A stretch of 64,000 nt of DNA, from assembly GCF_001019615.1 (NCBI RefSeq), contig NZ_JNBQ01000001.1, positions 372,001-436,000 on the forward strand, read 5' to 3'. The translations under genes were made by a program, and so were the position numbers. Numbering within the stretch: position 1 is the first letter of the stretch; each line of letters opens with the position of its first letter. Of the stretch, positions 25,267 through 33,151 are shown piece by piece. The notes under the pieces are model-generated. The model was given only the letters and a program-made list of their open reading frames with translations, was not told the DNA's origin and did not search any database. Source of the DNA: Cellulosimicrobium funkei (GTDB lineage: Bacteria > Actinomycetota > Actinomycetes > Actinomycetales > Cellulomonadaceae).

Positions 25267-25505
25267 TGTTACTCCTTCAAGAGTGTGGAAACACCCCCCG
25301 CGGGCGCAGGGGAGTACATCACGGTGTTCGTCGTCAACTCTTGGGTAACAAGGTCCGCCGGGCGCCCGCCGGGTGGCGGTCACGTCGACGCGAGGACAAG
25401 CGAGGCACTGCAATCTCGGGGTCAACCGTACAGGGTATGCCCCTTCTTGGCCATGGGTTGCCCCGCGAGTGTCGTGACGACCTCACGACGGCCCGACGCC
25501 GCAGG

Positions 25506-25982
25506 TCACGGCCCGAGCGCGGTCAGCTCCACCACCGGCACGACCCGTCGCCAGTCGGCCTCCCCGCGCTCGGCGGCGAGGGGCTCCGCCCACTCCCGGA
25601 GCACCGGTTCCAGCACCGCCCAGCCCCGCGCGTACCGGGAGGCGTACTCGTCCAGGAGCCGGGCGCCGTCGTCGGGCGGGAGCGTGCGGGCGGTGCTCCG
25701 CACGTGCCGGCGGCGCCCCACCCACACGAGGACGCGCGGGTCCGCGACGACGTTGCGGTACCACTGCGAACGGGGTCCCAGCCCGGCGACGACGACCCAC
25801 GACCCCGGCGCGGGCCGGTCGGTCACCTCGAGGACGACGTACCGCGCCTCGCCCGTGGACCGACCGCGGTGACCGAGGAGCAGGAGCCGCCCGCCGGCGA
25901 GGAAGCCGAGGCCGGAGCGGAAGAGGACGATCGGGGCCCGGACGAACCAGCGGGTGCGCAGGAGGCGGGACGCGAGGGTCAT
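25506..25982 (-). CDS. Deazaflavin (F420)-dependent nitroreductase-family protein
   Basis: 158 residues from an ATG at 25982. It has the Ddn/DUF385 pattern: LLLLGHRGRSTGEARYVVLEVTDR, SWVVVAGLGPRSQWYRNVVADPRVLVWVGRRRH, and a C-terminal helical region with EYASRYARGWAVLEPVLREW. Mycobacterial relatives use F420H2 to reduce quinones or nitro compounds; substrate unknown here. With the LLM oxidoreductase at 6370-7155, this suggests the host makes F420. Confidence 0.82.
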   Translation of the reverse strand: MTLASRLLRTRWFVRAPIVLFRSGLGFLAGGRLLLLGHRGRSTGEARYVVLEVTDRPAPGSWVVVAGLGPRSQWYRNVVADPRVLVWVGRRRHVRSTARTLPPDDGARLLDEYASRYARGWAVLEPVLREWAEPLAAERGEADWRRVVPVVELTALGP

Positions 25983-25988
25983 CGCCCC

Positions 25989-25994
25989 ACCGTA
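25989..25994 (-). promoter_or_regulatory. Leaderless -10 (TACGGT)
   Basis: TACGGT on the minus strand, 6 nt before the ATG at 25982. Confidence 0.5.
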
Positions 25995-26153
25995 GGCCGA
26001 CGCCGAAATCGGCACATTCGTACCGTCCACGGAACGAAACGAGACCCGCACGTTACGAGTCGGTAACAACTCCCTGCGTCTCACGAAATCCGATCCGCCT
26101 ACGTTCGCGTCACCCAGGAACGCGGAGGCGCCACCTCCCGCGGATTCGTGGGT

Positions 26154-26187
26154 CCGGAGCCCTCCGAGATGCCGCGGAGGGCTCCGG
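26154..26187. promoter_or_regulatory. Hairpin in the livK upstream region
   Basis: Perfect 13-bp arms (26154-26166, 26175-26187) with an 8-nt loop, about 140 nt before livK, in the 346-bp gap between divergent genes. Because no gene ends here it is not a simple terminator; a cruciform operator or, if transcription starts upstream, a leader attenuator are both possible. Confidence 0.5.
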
Positions 26188-26234
26188 GCGACACGTCCAC
26201 GGGCAGGTTTCGTCCCCGGGTGACCTGTGTCACT

Positions 26235-26264
26235 ATTCAGCACGCAATTCAGTGTTGAATTCAG
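26235..26264 (+). promoter_or_regulatory. Three ATTCAG repeats at 12-bp spacing
   Basis: ATTCAG occurs at 26235, 26247 and 26259, exactly 12 bp apart, in an unusually AT-rich patch about 65-95 nt before livK. The patch also holds AATTCA-GTGT-TGAATT (26246-26261). This looks like a regulator-binding array for the liv operon. Confidence 0.5.
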
Positions 26265-26328
26265 CGATCGACCGCGGAGAGAAGCGGCTTGGCGGCCCTC
26301 CGCGGGGATCAGGACCACGGAGGTTGGC

Positions 26329-27582
26329 ATGCATCGCACAGCACGACGGGCGAGCGGGGGTGCTGCTCTGCTCCTCGCGGCCACTCTCGTCCTCACCGCC
26401 TGCGGTCCCCAGTCCCAGGGCGGCGGAGACGACGAGACGACCGGGACGTCGACCGAGACCGACGACGGCGGCTCGGCAGAGCTGAGCATCGTCCCGTCGG
26501 TCCAGATCGACATCGACGGTGCCGAGGTCCCGGCCGCCGAGGCCGGCAACCCGGTCGACCCGGCCGGCGACGGCAGCGCCGAGTGCGCCGAGGGCACGTC
26601 GATCGCGATGGCGGGTGCCCTCACGGGCCCGAACGCCGCGCTCGGCCTCAACATCCTGTACGGGGCGCAGGTCGCGGTGGACGCTTTCAACGAGGCGAAC
26701 CCCGGCTGCCAGGTGACCATCAAGGAGTTCGACACCGAGGGCGACCCGCAGAAGGCCACCCAGGTCGCGCCGCAGATCGTCGGCGACGCGTCCGTGCTCG
26801 GTCTGCTCGGCCCGGCGTTCTCCGGCGAGACCGCCGCGACCGGCGACGTCTTCAACCAGGCCGGCCTGCTGTCGCTCACGGCGTCGGCCACGAACCCCGA
26901 CCTGACGACGAACGGCTGGACCAACTTCTTCCGCGGCCTCGCCAACGACGCCGTCCAGGGGCCGTCGGTCGCCAAGTACCTCGTCAACACGAAGGAGTTC
27001 GGCAGCGTCTGCGTCGTCTCCGACAACTCGGACTACGGCATCGGCCTCGCCCAGCAGATCACCGAGGGCCTGGGCGACGCCGCGAACGAGGACTGCGCCG
27101 CCGAGGTCAAGACGGGTGACAAGGACTTCTCGGCCGCCGTCCAGATCATCTCGGGCGCCGACGCCGACGCGGTCTTCTACGCCGGCTACTACGCCGAGGC
27201 GGCGCCGTTCGTGCAGGGCCTGCGCGACGGCGGCGTCGACATCCCGTTCGTCTCGGCGGACGGCACGAACGACCCGCAGTTCGTCTCGCAGGCGGGCGCC
27301 GCGTCCAAGGGCGCGATCCTCTCCTGCCCGTGCGGCCCCGCACCGGAGGACTTCGCGGCCACCTACGAGGAGTCGGCCGGCCAGGCGCCGGGCGTGTACT
27401 CGGTCGAGGGCTACGACCTCGCGACGATCATGCTCACCGGCATCGCCTCGGGCGTGACCGACCGCGCGGGCCTGATCGACTACGTGGCGAACTACTCCGG
27501 TGAGGGCCTGGCTCGCACCTACGAGTGGGACGACACGGGCGAGCTCGCCTCGGCGCTCATCTGGATCTACGAGGTCCAGTAG
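26329..27582 (+). CDS. livK: Branched-chain amino-acid ABC transporter substrate-binding lipoprotein
   Basis: 417 residues from an ATG behind GGAGG. Lipoprotein signal with VLTACGP. A ~60-residue acidic, Thr/Ser-rich linker precedes the LivJ/LivK-type periplasmic fold: SIAMAGALTGPNAALGLNILYGAQVAVDAFNEANPGC, then DTEGDPQKA, LLGPAFSGETAAT, SVCVVSDNSDYGIGLAQQI, and VFYAGYYAEAAPFVQGLRDGG. It binds Leu/Ile/Val or a related small ligand outside the membrane and feeds livHMGF. First gene of the operon. Confidence 0.9.
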   Translation: MHRTARRASGGAALLLAATLVLTACGPQSQGGGDDETTGTSTETDDGGSAELSIVPSVQIDIDGAEVPAAEAGNPVDPAGDGSAECAEGTSIAMAGALTGPNAALGLNILYGAQVAVDAFNEANPGCQVTIKEFDTEGDPQKATQVAPQIVGDASVLGLLGPAFSGETAATGDVFNQAGLLSLTASATNPDLTTNGWTNFFRGLANDAVQGPSVAKYLVNTKEFGSVCVVSDNSDYGIGLAQQITEGLGDAANEDCAAEVKTGDKDFSAAVQIISGADADAVFYAGYYAEAAPFVQGLRDGGVDIPFVSADGTNDPQFVSQAGAASKGAILSCPCGPAPEDFAATYEESAGQAPGVYSVEGYDLATIMLTGIASGVTDRAGLIDYVANYSGEGLARTYEWDDTGELASALIWIYEVQ

Positions 27583-27589
27583 TCCGACG

Positions 27590-27650
27590 ACGACGGGCGC
27601 CCCGCCCCGACGTCCCCCGCGCGGGGACCGGTCGGCGGGGCGCCCGTCGT
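27590..27650 (+). other. Large hairpin between livK and livH
   Basis: Perfect 17-bp outer arms (27590-27606, 27634-27650), with the loop region folding further (GTCCCC/GGGGAC). It starts 8 nt after the livK stop and ends 42 nt before livH. It should stabilise the livK message or partly terminate, raising binding protein over permease. Confidence 0.7.
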
Positions 27651-27692
27651 GGACCACGACCTCGTACACCAGAGAAAGAATCAGGGAGCGTC

Positions 27693-28751
27693 ATGCCCGC
27701 TCTTGCTGACGCGCTGATGCACAGCGCGACCGCCGGTCCCCTCGTCCACCAGTCCCTCATCGACTTCAACATCGCTGGCCTCGCCCGGAACTTCTGGGGC
27801 CTCACCATCGAGGGCCTCACCTACGGCGCGATCTACGCGCTCGTGGCCGTCGGCTACACGCTCGTCTACGGCGTGCTGCGGCTCATCAACTTCGCCCACT
27901 CCGAGGTCTTCATGCTCGGCATGTTCGGGCAGTACGCGACCCTCATGCTCCTGGGTTTCGCCCCGAGCGGGAACGTGTACGACAAGGGCATCGCCCTCAC
28001 CGTCCTCTACCTCGGCATCGCGATGCTCGGCGGCATGCTCGTCGCGGGCGGCGCCGCCGTCGGGCTGGAACGCGTGGCCTACAGACCGCTGCGACGGCGC
28101 GGCGCACCGGCGCTCGTGTTCCTCATCACCGCGATCGGGATGTCGTTCATCATCCAGGAGTTCGTGCACTTCGTGCTGCCGAAGCTCACGGGCGGCACCC
28201 TCGGCGGCGTGAACGCCCAGCAGCCGATCCGGCTCGTGCAGCCCGAGGTGCAGTTCACGATCGGTGGCGCGCCGGTCACGAACATCACGATCGTCATCAT
28301 CCTGTCCGCGCTCGTCCTCGCCCTCGCGACGGACATGTTCATCAACCGGACCAAGTTCGGCCGCGGCATCCGCGCCGTCGCGCAGGACCCGGTGACCGCG
28401 ACGCTCATGGGCGTCTCGCGCGAGCGCGTCATCATGCTGACGTTCCTCATCGGCGGCATCCTCGCCGGCGCGGCCGCGCTGCTGTACACGCTGCGCGTGC
28501 CGAACGGGATCATCTACTCCGGCGGTTTCATCCTCGGCATCAAGGCGTTCTGCGCCGCGGTGCTCGGCGGGATCGGCAACCTGCGCGGCGCGCTGCTCGG
28601 CGGCCTGCTGCTCGGTGTCATGGAGAACTACGGCCAGGTCGTGTTCGGGACGGAGTGGCGCGACGTCGTCGCGTTCGTGCTCCTCATCGTCGTCCTCATG
28701 TTCCGCCCGACCGGCATCCTCGGCGAGTCGCTGGGGAGGGCGCGCGCATGA
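27693..28751 (+). CDS. livH: Branched-chain amino-acid ABC transporter permease
   Basis: 352 residues from an ATG behind CAGGGAG. LivH-type features: LTYGAIYALVAVGYTLVYGVLRLINFAHSEVFMLG at the start, ERVAYRPLRRRGAPALVFLITAIGMSFIIQEF, TKFGRGIRAVAQDPVTATLMGVSRERVIMLTF (EAA-like docking loop), and GIKAFCAAVLGGIGNLRGALLGG near the end. About eight transmembrane helices. Its stop overlaps the livM start (ATGA). Confidence 0.92.
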   Translation: MPALADALMHSATAGPLVHQSLIDFNIAGLARNFWGLTIEGLTYGAIYALVAVGYTLVYGVLRLINFAHSEVFMLGMFGQYATLMLLGFAPSGNVYDKGIALTVLYLGIAMLGGMLVAGGAAVGLERVAYRPLRRRGAPALVFLITAIGMSFIIQEFVHFVLPKLTGGTLGGVNAQQPIRLVQPEVQFTIGGAPVTNITIVIILSALVLALATDMFINRTKFGRGIRAVAQDPVTATLMGVSRERVIMLTFLIGGILAGAAALLYTLRVPNGIIYSGGFILGIKAFCAAVLGGIGNLRGALLGGLLLGVMENYGQVVFGTEWRDVVAFVLLIVVLMFRPTGILGESLGRARA

Positions 28752-30145
28752 GCACCTCGACCCCTGCACCCCAGCCCGCCCCCGAGGGGCGCCCCACGTC
28801 GATGCCCCCCGTGGGCCGCGTCGCGACGAAGGACCGCCCCCACGGCGGCGTCGGCGACCGGTTCCGCCTGTGGTGGGACGCCCAGGCGCGACCCACCCAG
28901 TGGCTGATCGGCGTGCCGTTCCTCATCTTCATCGCGCTCGTGCCGATCCTCAACATCCCGGTGCTCACCACGGTGGGCACCAACTTCGGCGGCGTCATGG
29001 CGCAGTTCGGCATGATCGCCCTCATCGCCATCGGGCTCAACGTCGTCGTGGGCCAGGCCGGCCTGCTCGACCTCGGGTACGTCGGCTTCTACGCCATCGG
29101 CGCGTACACGGTCGCGATCCTCACGAGCCCCGACAGCCCGTGGAACCAGACCGACGAGTGGCTGTCGCAGGACTGGGCGTGGCTCGCGGCGCTGCCGATC
29201 GCGGTCGCGATCACGTCGTTGTCGGGGCTGATCCTCGGGTCGCCCACGCTGCGCCTGCGCGGCGACTACCTCGCCATCGTCACGCTCGGCTTCGGCGAGA
29301 TCGTCCGCCTCCTCGCGGACAACCTCGACGAGCTCACGGGCGGCGGCCAGGGCCTGCGCGGCGTGGCCTACCCCCGCGTCGGGGTCTCGGAGGAGCTGCC
29401 CAACGGCGTCTTCTCCGCGGGCAACGCCGCGGGCACGCTCAACTCCGGCGTGTGGTGGTACTGGCTCAGCCTCGTGTTCATCGTCATCTCGCTGCTCCTC
29501 GTGGGGAACCTCGAGCGCTCGCGCGTCGGGCGCGCCTGGGTCGCGATCCGGGAGGACGAGGACGCGGCGGAGATCATGGGCGTCCCGACGTTCCGCTTCA
29601 AGCTGTGGGCGTTCGTCATCGGCGCGTCGATCGGCGGCGTCGCGGGCGCGCTCTACGCGGGCCAGGTGCAGTTCGTCATCCCGACGAACTTCAACGTCAT
29701 CAACTCCGTGCTCTTCCTCTGCGCGGTCGTGCTCGGCGGCCAGGGGAACAAGCTCGGGGTGATCCTCGGCGCGTTCATCATCGTGTACCTGCCGAACTTC
29801 TTCCTCGGCCGCACCGAGCTGTTCGGCATCCCGATCAACGGCAACGAGATCGCGAGCTACCGGTACCTGTTCTTCGGGATCGCGCTGGTCGTGCTCATGA
29901 TCTTCCGTCCACAGGGTCTGATCCCCGTCCGGCAGAAGCTGCTCGCCTACGGACGAGAGCTCTACGTGGCGGCGCGCCGTGCGGCGCAGGCGGCCACGCG
30001 GTCCGGGTCCGACGACGGTGCGCGGCCGGGGACCCCGGCAGTCGCCACGGCGTCGGGTGCCTCGGGCACGACGGGCGCTGCGCGCCCGACGGCCGGCGGG
30101 ACCCGCACGGGAGAGAGCACGACGGACGGGGAGGAGACCCGATGA
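28748..30145 (+). CDS. livM: Branched-chain amino-acid ABC transporter permease
   Basis: 465 residues. A ~45-residue polar N-terminus precedes LivM transmembrane domains: ALIAIGLNVVVGQAGLLDLGYVGFYAIGAYT, LRLRGDYLAIVTLGFGEIVRLLADNLDELTGGGQGLRG, SRVGRAWVAIREDEDAAEIMGV (docking loop), and LFLCAVVLGGQGNKLGVILGAF. A ~65-residue Ala/Thr/Gly-rich tail follows the last helix. It pairs with LivH. ATGA overlaps couple it to both livH and livG. Confidence 0.92.
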   Translation: MSTSTPAPQPAPEGRPTSMPPVGRVATKDRPHGGVGDRFRLWWDAQARPTQWLIGVPFLIFIALVPILNIPVLTTVGTNFGGVMAQFGMIALIAIGLNVVVGQAGLLDLGYVGFYAIGAYTVAILTSPDSPWNQTDEWLSQDWAWLAALPIAVAITSLSGLILGSPTLRLRGDYLAIVTLGFGEIVRLLADNLDELTGGGQGLRGVAYPRVGVSEELPNGVFSAGNAAGTLNSGVWWYWLSLVFIVISLLLVGNLERSRVGRAWVAIREDEDAAEIMGVPTFRFKLWAFVIGASIGGVAGALYAGQVQFVIPTNFNVINSVLFLCAVVLGGQGNKLGVILGAFIIVYLPNFFLGRTELFGIPINGNEIASYRYLFFGIALVVLMIFRPQGLIPVRQKLLAYGRELYVAARRAAQAATRSGSDDGARPGTPAVATASGASGTTGAARPTAGGTRTGESTTDGEETR

Positions 30146-31218
30146 GCACCCACGACCCCGGCGGCATCGGGGCGGGCGGCGAGCACGGCGACGAGCACCT
30201 CGCGTCGTCGGGCCGCGCCGACTCGTCCCGCGCCGACCTCTACATGCCGGGCGCCGTCCTGGAGGAGCCCGCGATCGTCGACGTCGCGGACGTGCGGCCG
30301 GAGCTCGCGAACCCCGACCTCGTCGACGCGATGGTCGCGCCGGACCGCACGGTCCACGCGAAGGTCGGCGAGCCGCTGCTCCAGATGCAGAACGTCACCG
30401 TCCAGTTCGGCGGCCTCGTCGCGCTCGACGACGTGTCGTTCGACATCCGGCGCGGCGAGATCCTCGGCCTCATCGGGCCGAACGGCGCGGGCAAGACGAC
30501 GGCGTTCAACGCGATGACGGGCGTCTACCGGCCCACCAAGGGACAGGTCGTCTTCGACGGGTCCCCGGTCGGCAAGCTCAAGCGGTACCGGATCACGCAG
30601 CGCGGCATCGCCCGCACGTTCCAGAACATCCGCCTGTTCAACGAGATGACGGCTCTCGAGAACGTCGTCGTCGGCTCGGACGCGCGGCACCGCACGTCCG
30701 TCCCGGGCGCCCTGCTCCGCACCCCGCGCCACCGGCGCGAGGAGCGCGACGCCATCGACCGGGCGCTCGCGCTGCTCGAGTTCGTGGGCGTCGGCGGGCG
30801 GGCGACCGAGAAGGCGCGCAACCTCTCCTACGGCGACCAGCGGCGCCTGGAGATCGCGCGCGCCCTGGCCACGGAGCCCAAGCTCCTGTGCCTCGACGAG
30901 CCCGCGGCGGGCTTCAACCCGGCGGAGAAGGAGTCCCTCATGGACCTCATCCGCCACATCCGCGACGACGGCTACACGGTCCTGCTCATCGAGCACGACA
31001 TGCGCCTCGTGCGCGGGGTGACCGACCGCATCGTCGTGCTCGAGTTCGGGCGCGTCATCGCGGACGGCACCCCCGACGAGGTCACGAGCGACCCCAAGGT
31101 CATCGCGGCCTACCTGGGCGTGCCGGACTCCGAGCTGACCGCCGACGAGGGGGGCACGGGCGCGGACCGTGCCGCCGGGCCGACGACCGAAGGAGGCAGC
31201 GGCGATGCCTCTGCTTGA
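30142..31218 (+). CDS. livG: Branched-chain amino-acid ABC transporter ATP-binding protein
   Basis: 358 residues. Walker [11 protein letters not shown]-loop [19 protein letters not shown], signature [19 protein letters not shown], Walker [14 protein letters not shown]-loop LLIEHDM. An unusual ~75-residue N-terminal extension, acidic and partly low-complexity ([19 protein letters not shown]), precedes the ATPase domain. Family members are normally 250-280 residues. The last 14 nt overlap livF. Confidence 0.92.
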   Translation: MSTHDPGGIGAGGEHGDEHLASSGRADSSRADLYMPGAVLEEPAIVDVADVRPELANPDLVDAMVAPDRTVHAKVGEPLLQMQNVTVQFGGLVALDDVSFDIRRGEILGLIGPNGAGKTTAFNAMTGVYRPTKGQVVFDGSPVGKLKRYRITQRGIARTFQNIRLFNEMTALENVVVGSDARHRTSVPGALLRTPRHRREERDAIDRALALLEFVGVGGRATEKARNLSYGDQRRLEIARALATEPKLLCLDEPAAGFNPAEKESLMDLIRHIRDDGYTVLLIEHDMRLVRGVTDRIVVLEFGRVIADGTPDEVTSDPKVIAAYLGVPDSELTADEGGTGADRAAGPTTEGGSGDASA

Positions 31219-31924
31219 GCTGCAGGACATGACGGTCGCCTACGGGCGGATCGAGGCGGTGCGGGGCATCTCGATCACCGTCGAGGAAGGCGAGCTCGTC
31301 ACCCTCATCGGGGCGAACGGCGCCGGGAAGACGACGACGATGCGCGCGATCTCGGGCATCCGTCCGGTGTCGCGCGGCAAGGTCCTCTTCGACGGCAAGG
31401 ACATCACCAAGATGAAGGCCCACCTGCGCGTGCTCGAGGGCATCGTGCAGGCGCCCGAGGGACGCGGGATCTTCCCCGGCATGACCGTGATCGAGAACCT
31501 CGAGATGGGCTCCTACGCGCGCACGTTCGCGTCGAAGGCCGAGCACGACGAGACCCTCGACCGGGTGTTCGACCTCTTCCCGCGCCTCGCCGAGCGCAAG
31601 GAGCAGGTGGGCGGCACGATGTCCGGCGGCGAGCAGCAGATGCTCGCGATCGGTCGCGCGCTCATGGCACGCCCACGGCTCCTGCTCCTCGACGAGCCGT
31701 CGATGGGCCTCGCGCCCATGGTCATCCAGCAGATCTTCCGCATCGTCTCGGAGATCAACGCCCAGGGCACGACGGTCCTGCTCGTCGAGCAGAACGCGCA
31801 GCAGGCGCTCTCACGCTCCGACCGTGCCTACGTGCTGGAGACGGGAGAGGTCGTGCGCAGGGGCGGCGGCAAGGAGCTGCTGGCCGACTCGAGCATCAAG
31901 GAGGCGTACCTCGGCGTGGCCTGA
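31205..31924 (+). CDS. livF: Branched-chain amino-acid ABC transporter ATP-binding protein
   Basis: 239 residues from an ATG behind AAGGAGG inside the end of livG. Walker A GANGAGKTT, Q-loop APEGRGIFPGMTVIENLEMG (typical of LivF), signature MSGGEQQMLAIGRALMARP, Walker B LLLLDEPSMGLAP, H-loop LLVEQNAQ. Forms the ATPase pair with LivG. Last gene of the operon; a very strong hairpin follows 45 nt later. Confidence 0.93.
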   Translation: MPLLELQDMTVAYGRIEAVRGISITVEEGELVTLIGANGAGKTTTMRAISGIRPVSRGKVLFDGKDITKMKAHLRVLEGIVQAPEGRGIFPGMTVIENLEMGSYARTFASKAEHDETLDRVFDLFPRLAERKEQVGGTMSGGEQQMLAIGRALMARPRLLLLDEPSMGLAPMVIQQIFRIVSEINAQGTTVLLVEQNAQQALSRSDRAYVLETGEVVRRGGGKELLADSSIKEAYLGVA

Positions 31925-31969
31925 CGCCTGGCCCGGCCGGTCGAGCACGTCTCTGCGCGCTGTCGAGAA

Positions 31970-32012
31970 CGACATGGGTGCCGTTATCCGACGGATAACG
32001 GCACCCATGTCG
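31970..32012. terminator. Bidirectional terminator after liv operon
   Basis: Two perfect 21-bp arms (31970-31990, 31992-32012) with a single central base, so the top few pairs open to form the loop. The structure lies after livF and holds the TAA stop and last codons of the convergent GGDEF gene. The flank GTCGAGCACG (31940-31949) and GTCGAGAACGAC resemble the palindromes at 6.3 and 7.2 kb. Confidence 0.8.
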
Positions 32013-32988
32013 TGTTCGGCGGGGTGGGCGCGGTCGGCGTCGTGCGCGCCGCCGCGAGGCGGGCCTCGCCCTCGCGCACGAGCTCGTCGGCGTCCGCCGC
32101 TCCGGCGACGGACCACGTGAGCGACGTACGGAACGTCGGCCGGATCAGGCCCTCGGGCGCGCCGAGCTGCGCCAGGACCTCCTGACGCAGGGCCTCGGCG
32201 CTCGCGGCGGCCTCGACGTCGCCCATCGCGGGCAGCGTCGCGAGGACCGCGAACCGGTCGCCGTCGACGCGGCCCGCCTCGCAGCCCCCGGGGAGCCACG
32301 ACCGCAGCCGGTGGCCGACCGTCGCGAGGAGGGCGTCCCCGGCGTCCTGCCCGTGGAGGGCGTTGACGCCGGACATGTCCTGGACGTCGAGCAGGAGCAG
32401 CGCGACGCGCGTGCCGCCCCGCGCGACCAGCCGGCAGCGCCGGGTGAGCGAGTGCCACGTGCTGCGACGCGAGAGCAGGCCGGTGAGCGCGTCGTGCGTG
32501 GACCGCTCCGCGAGCGTCCCGACGAGCGAGCGCACGAGCTCCGCCGCGCCGACGCTCGCCCAGCGGCCGCCGCGGACGAGCACGTCGTCGTACCGGCGGT
32601 CGTCGGGCCGCGACATGGCGAGCGTCGCGACCTCGGTGACGGCCGCCGTCGGAGCGACGACGAGCGGGGACCAGTCGGTCACGCTCGCGACCGGCCGGCG
32701 CTCGAGGACCGCGCGGCCGTAGCCGAGCCGGCCCGTCAGCGCGGCGACGAGGCTCGTGCGCACGACGACGCCGGTGCGCGCCGCCCGAGCGCCTGGCGGG
32801 GGGACCTCGTCGTCGTGCACGACGACGCACGAGACGTCGGGGTCGCGGAACAGGACCTCGAGCTGGCCCACGGGCATGGAGGAGCCGACCGTCAGCACCG
32901 GCCGCGCGAGGTCGGCGACCGTGCCGCTCGCTCGCGCGGGCGGGCGCATCGCCGTGTGCCGGGCCAGCTCGGTGAGTTCGTCGTGCAC
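31984..32988 (-). CDS. Degenerate GGDEF-domain protein with CBS-like N-terminus
   Basis: 334 residues from a GTG. Residues ~30-160 resemble a CBS-pair region (PVLTVGSSMPVGQLEVLFRDPDVSCVVVHDDE). The rest follows a diguanylate-cyclase layout: DALTGLLSRRSTW, LLLLDVQDMSGVNALHGQDAGDALLATVGHRL, and the signature position RVDGDRF (240-246) in place of RYGGDEF. Loss of the second Gly pair and of the catalytic Glu implies no c-di-GMP synthesis, so it is more likely a sensor or GTP-binding regulator. Its last codons and TAA stop lie inside the strong hairpin shared with livF. Confidence 0.75.
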   Translation of the reverse strand: MHDELTELARHTAMRPPARASGTVADLARPVLTVGSSMPVGQLEVLFRDPDVSCVVVHDDEVPPPGARAARTGVVVRTSLVAALTGRLGYGRAVLERRPVASVTDWSPLVVAPTAAVTEVATLAMSRPDDRRYDDVLVRGGRWASVGAAELVRSLVGTLAERSTHDALTGLLSRRSTWHSLTRRCRLVARGGTRVALLLLDVQDMSGVNALHGQDAGDALLATVGHRLRSWLPGGCEAGRVDGDRFAVLATLPAMGDVEAAASAEALRQEVLAQLGAPEGLIRPTFRTSLTWSVAGAADADELVREGEARLAAARTTPTAPTPPNTTWVPLSVG

Positions 32989-33139
32989 ACGGGCAGTGTG
33001 GCGGCGTCACGACCGTCGCCGCCGGGACGGGCCCCAGTGTTCGTCGAGAGTTCACGGCCGCGTCACGCGACCGTCGCCGGGCGTCACCGGGACGCCGCGG
33101 GGCGGGCTGCGCGGGGCGAGGTCGCGAGGTCGCGTCGCC

Positions 33140-33145
33140 TAGGCT
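33140..33145 (+). promoter_or_regulatory. Leaderless -10 (TAGGCT)
   Basis: TAGGCT with a 6-nt gap to the GTG at 33152. Confidence 0.55.
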
Positions 33146-33151
33146 GGACGC

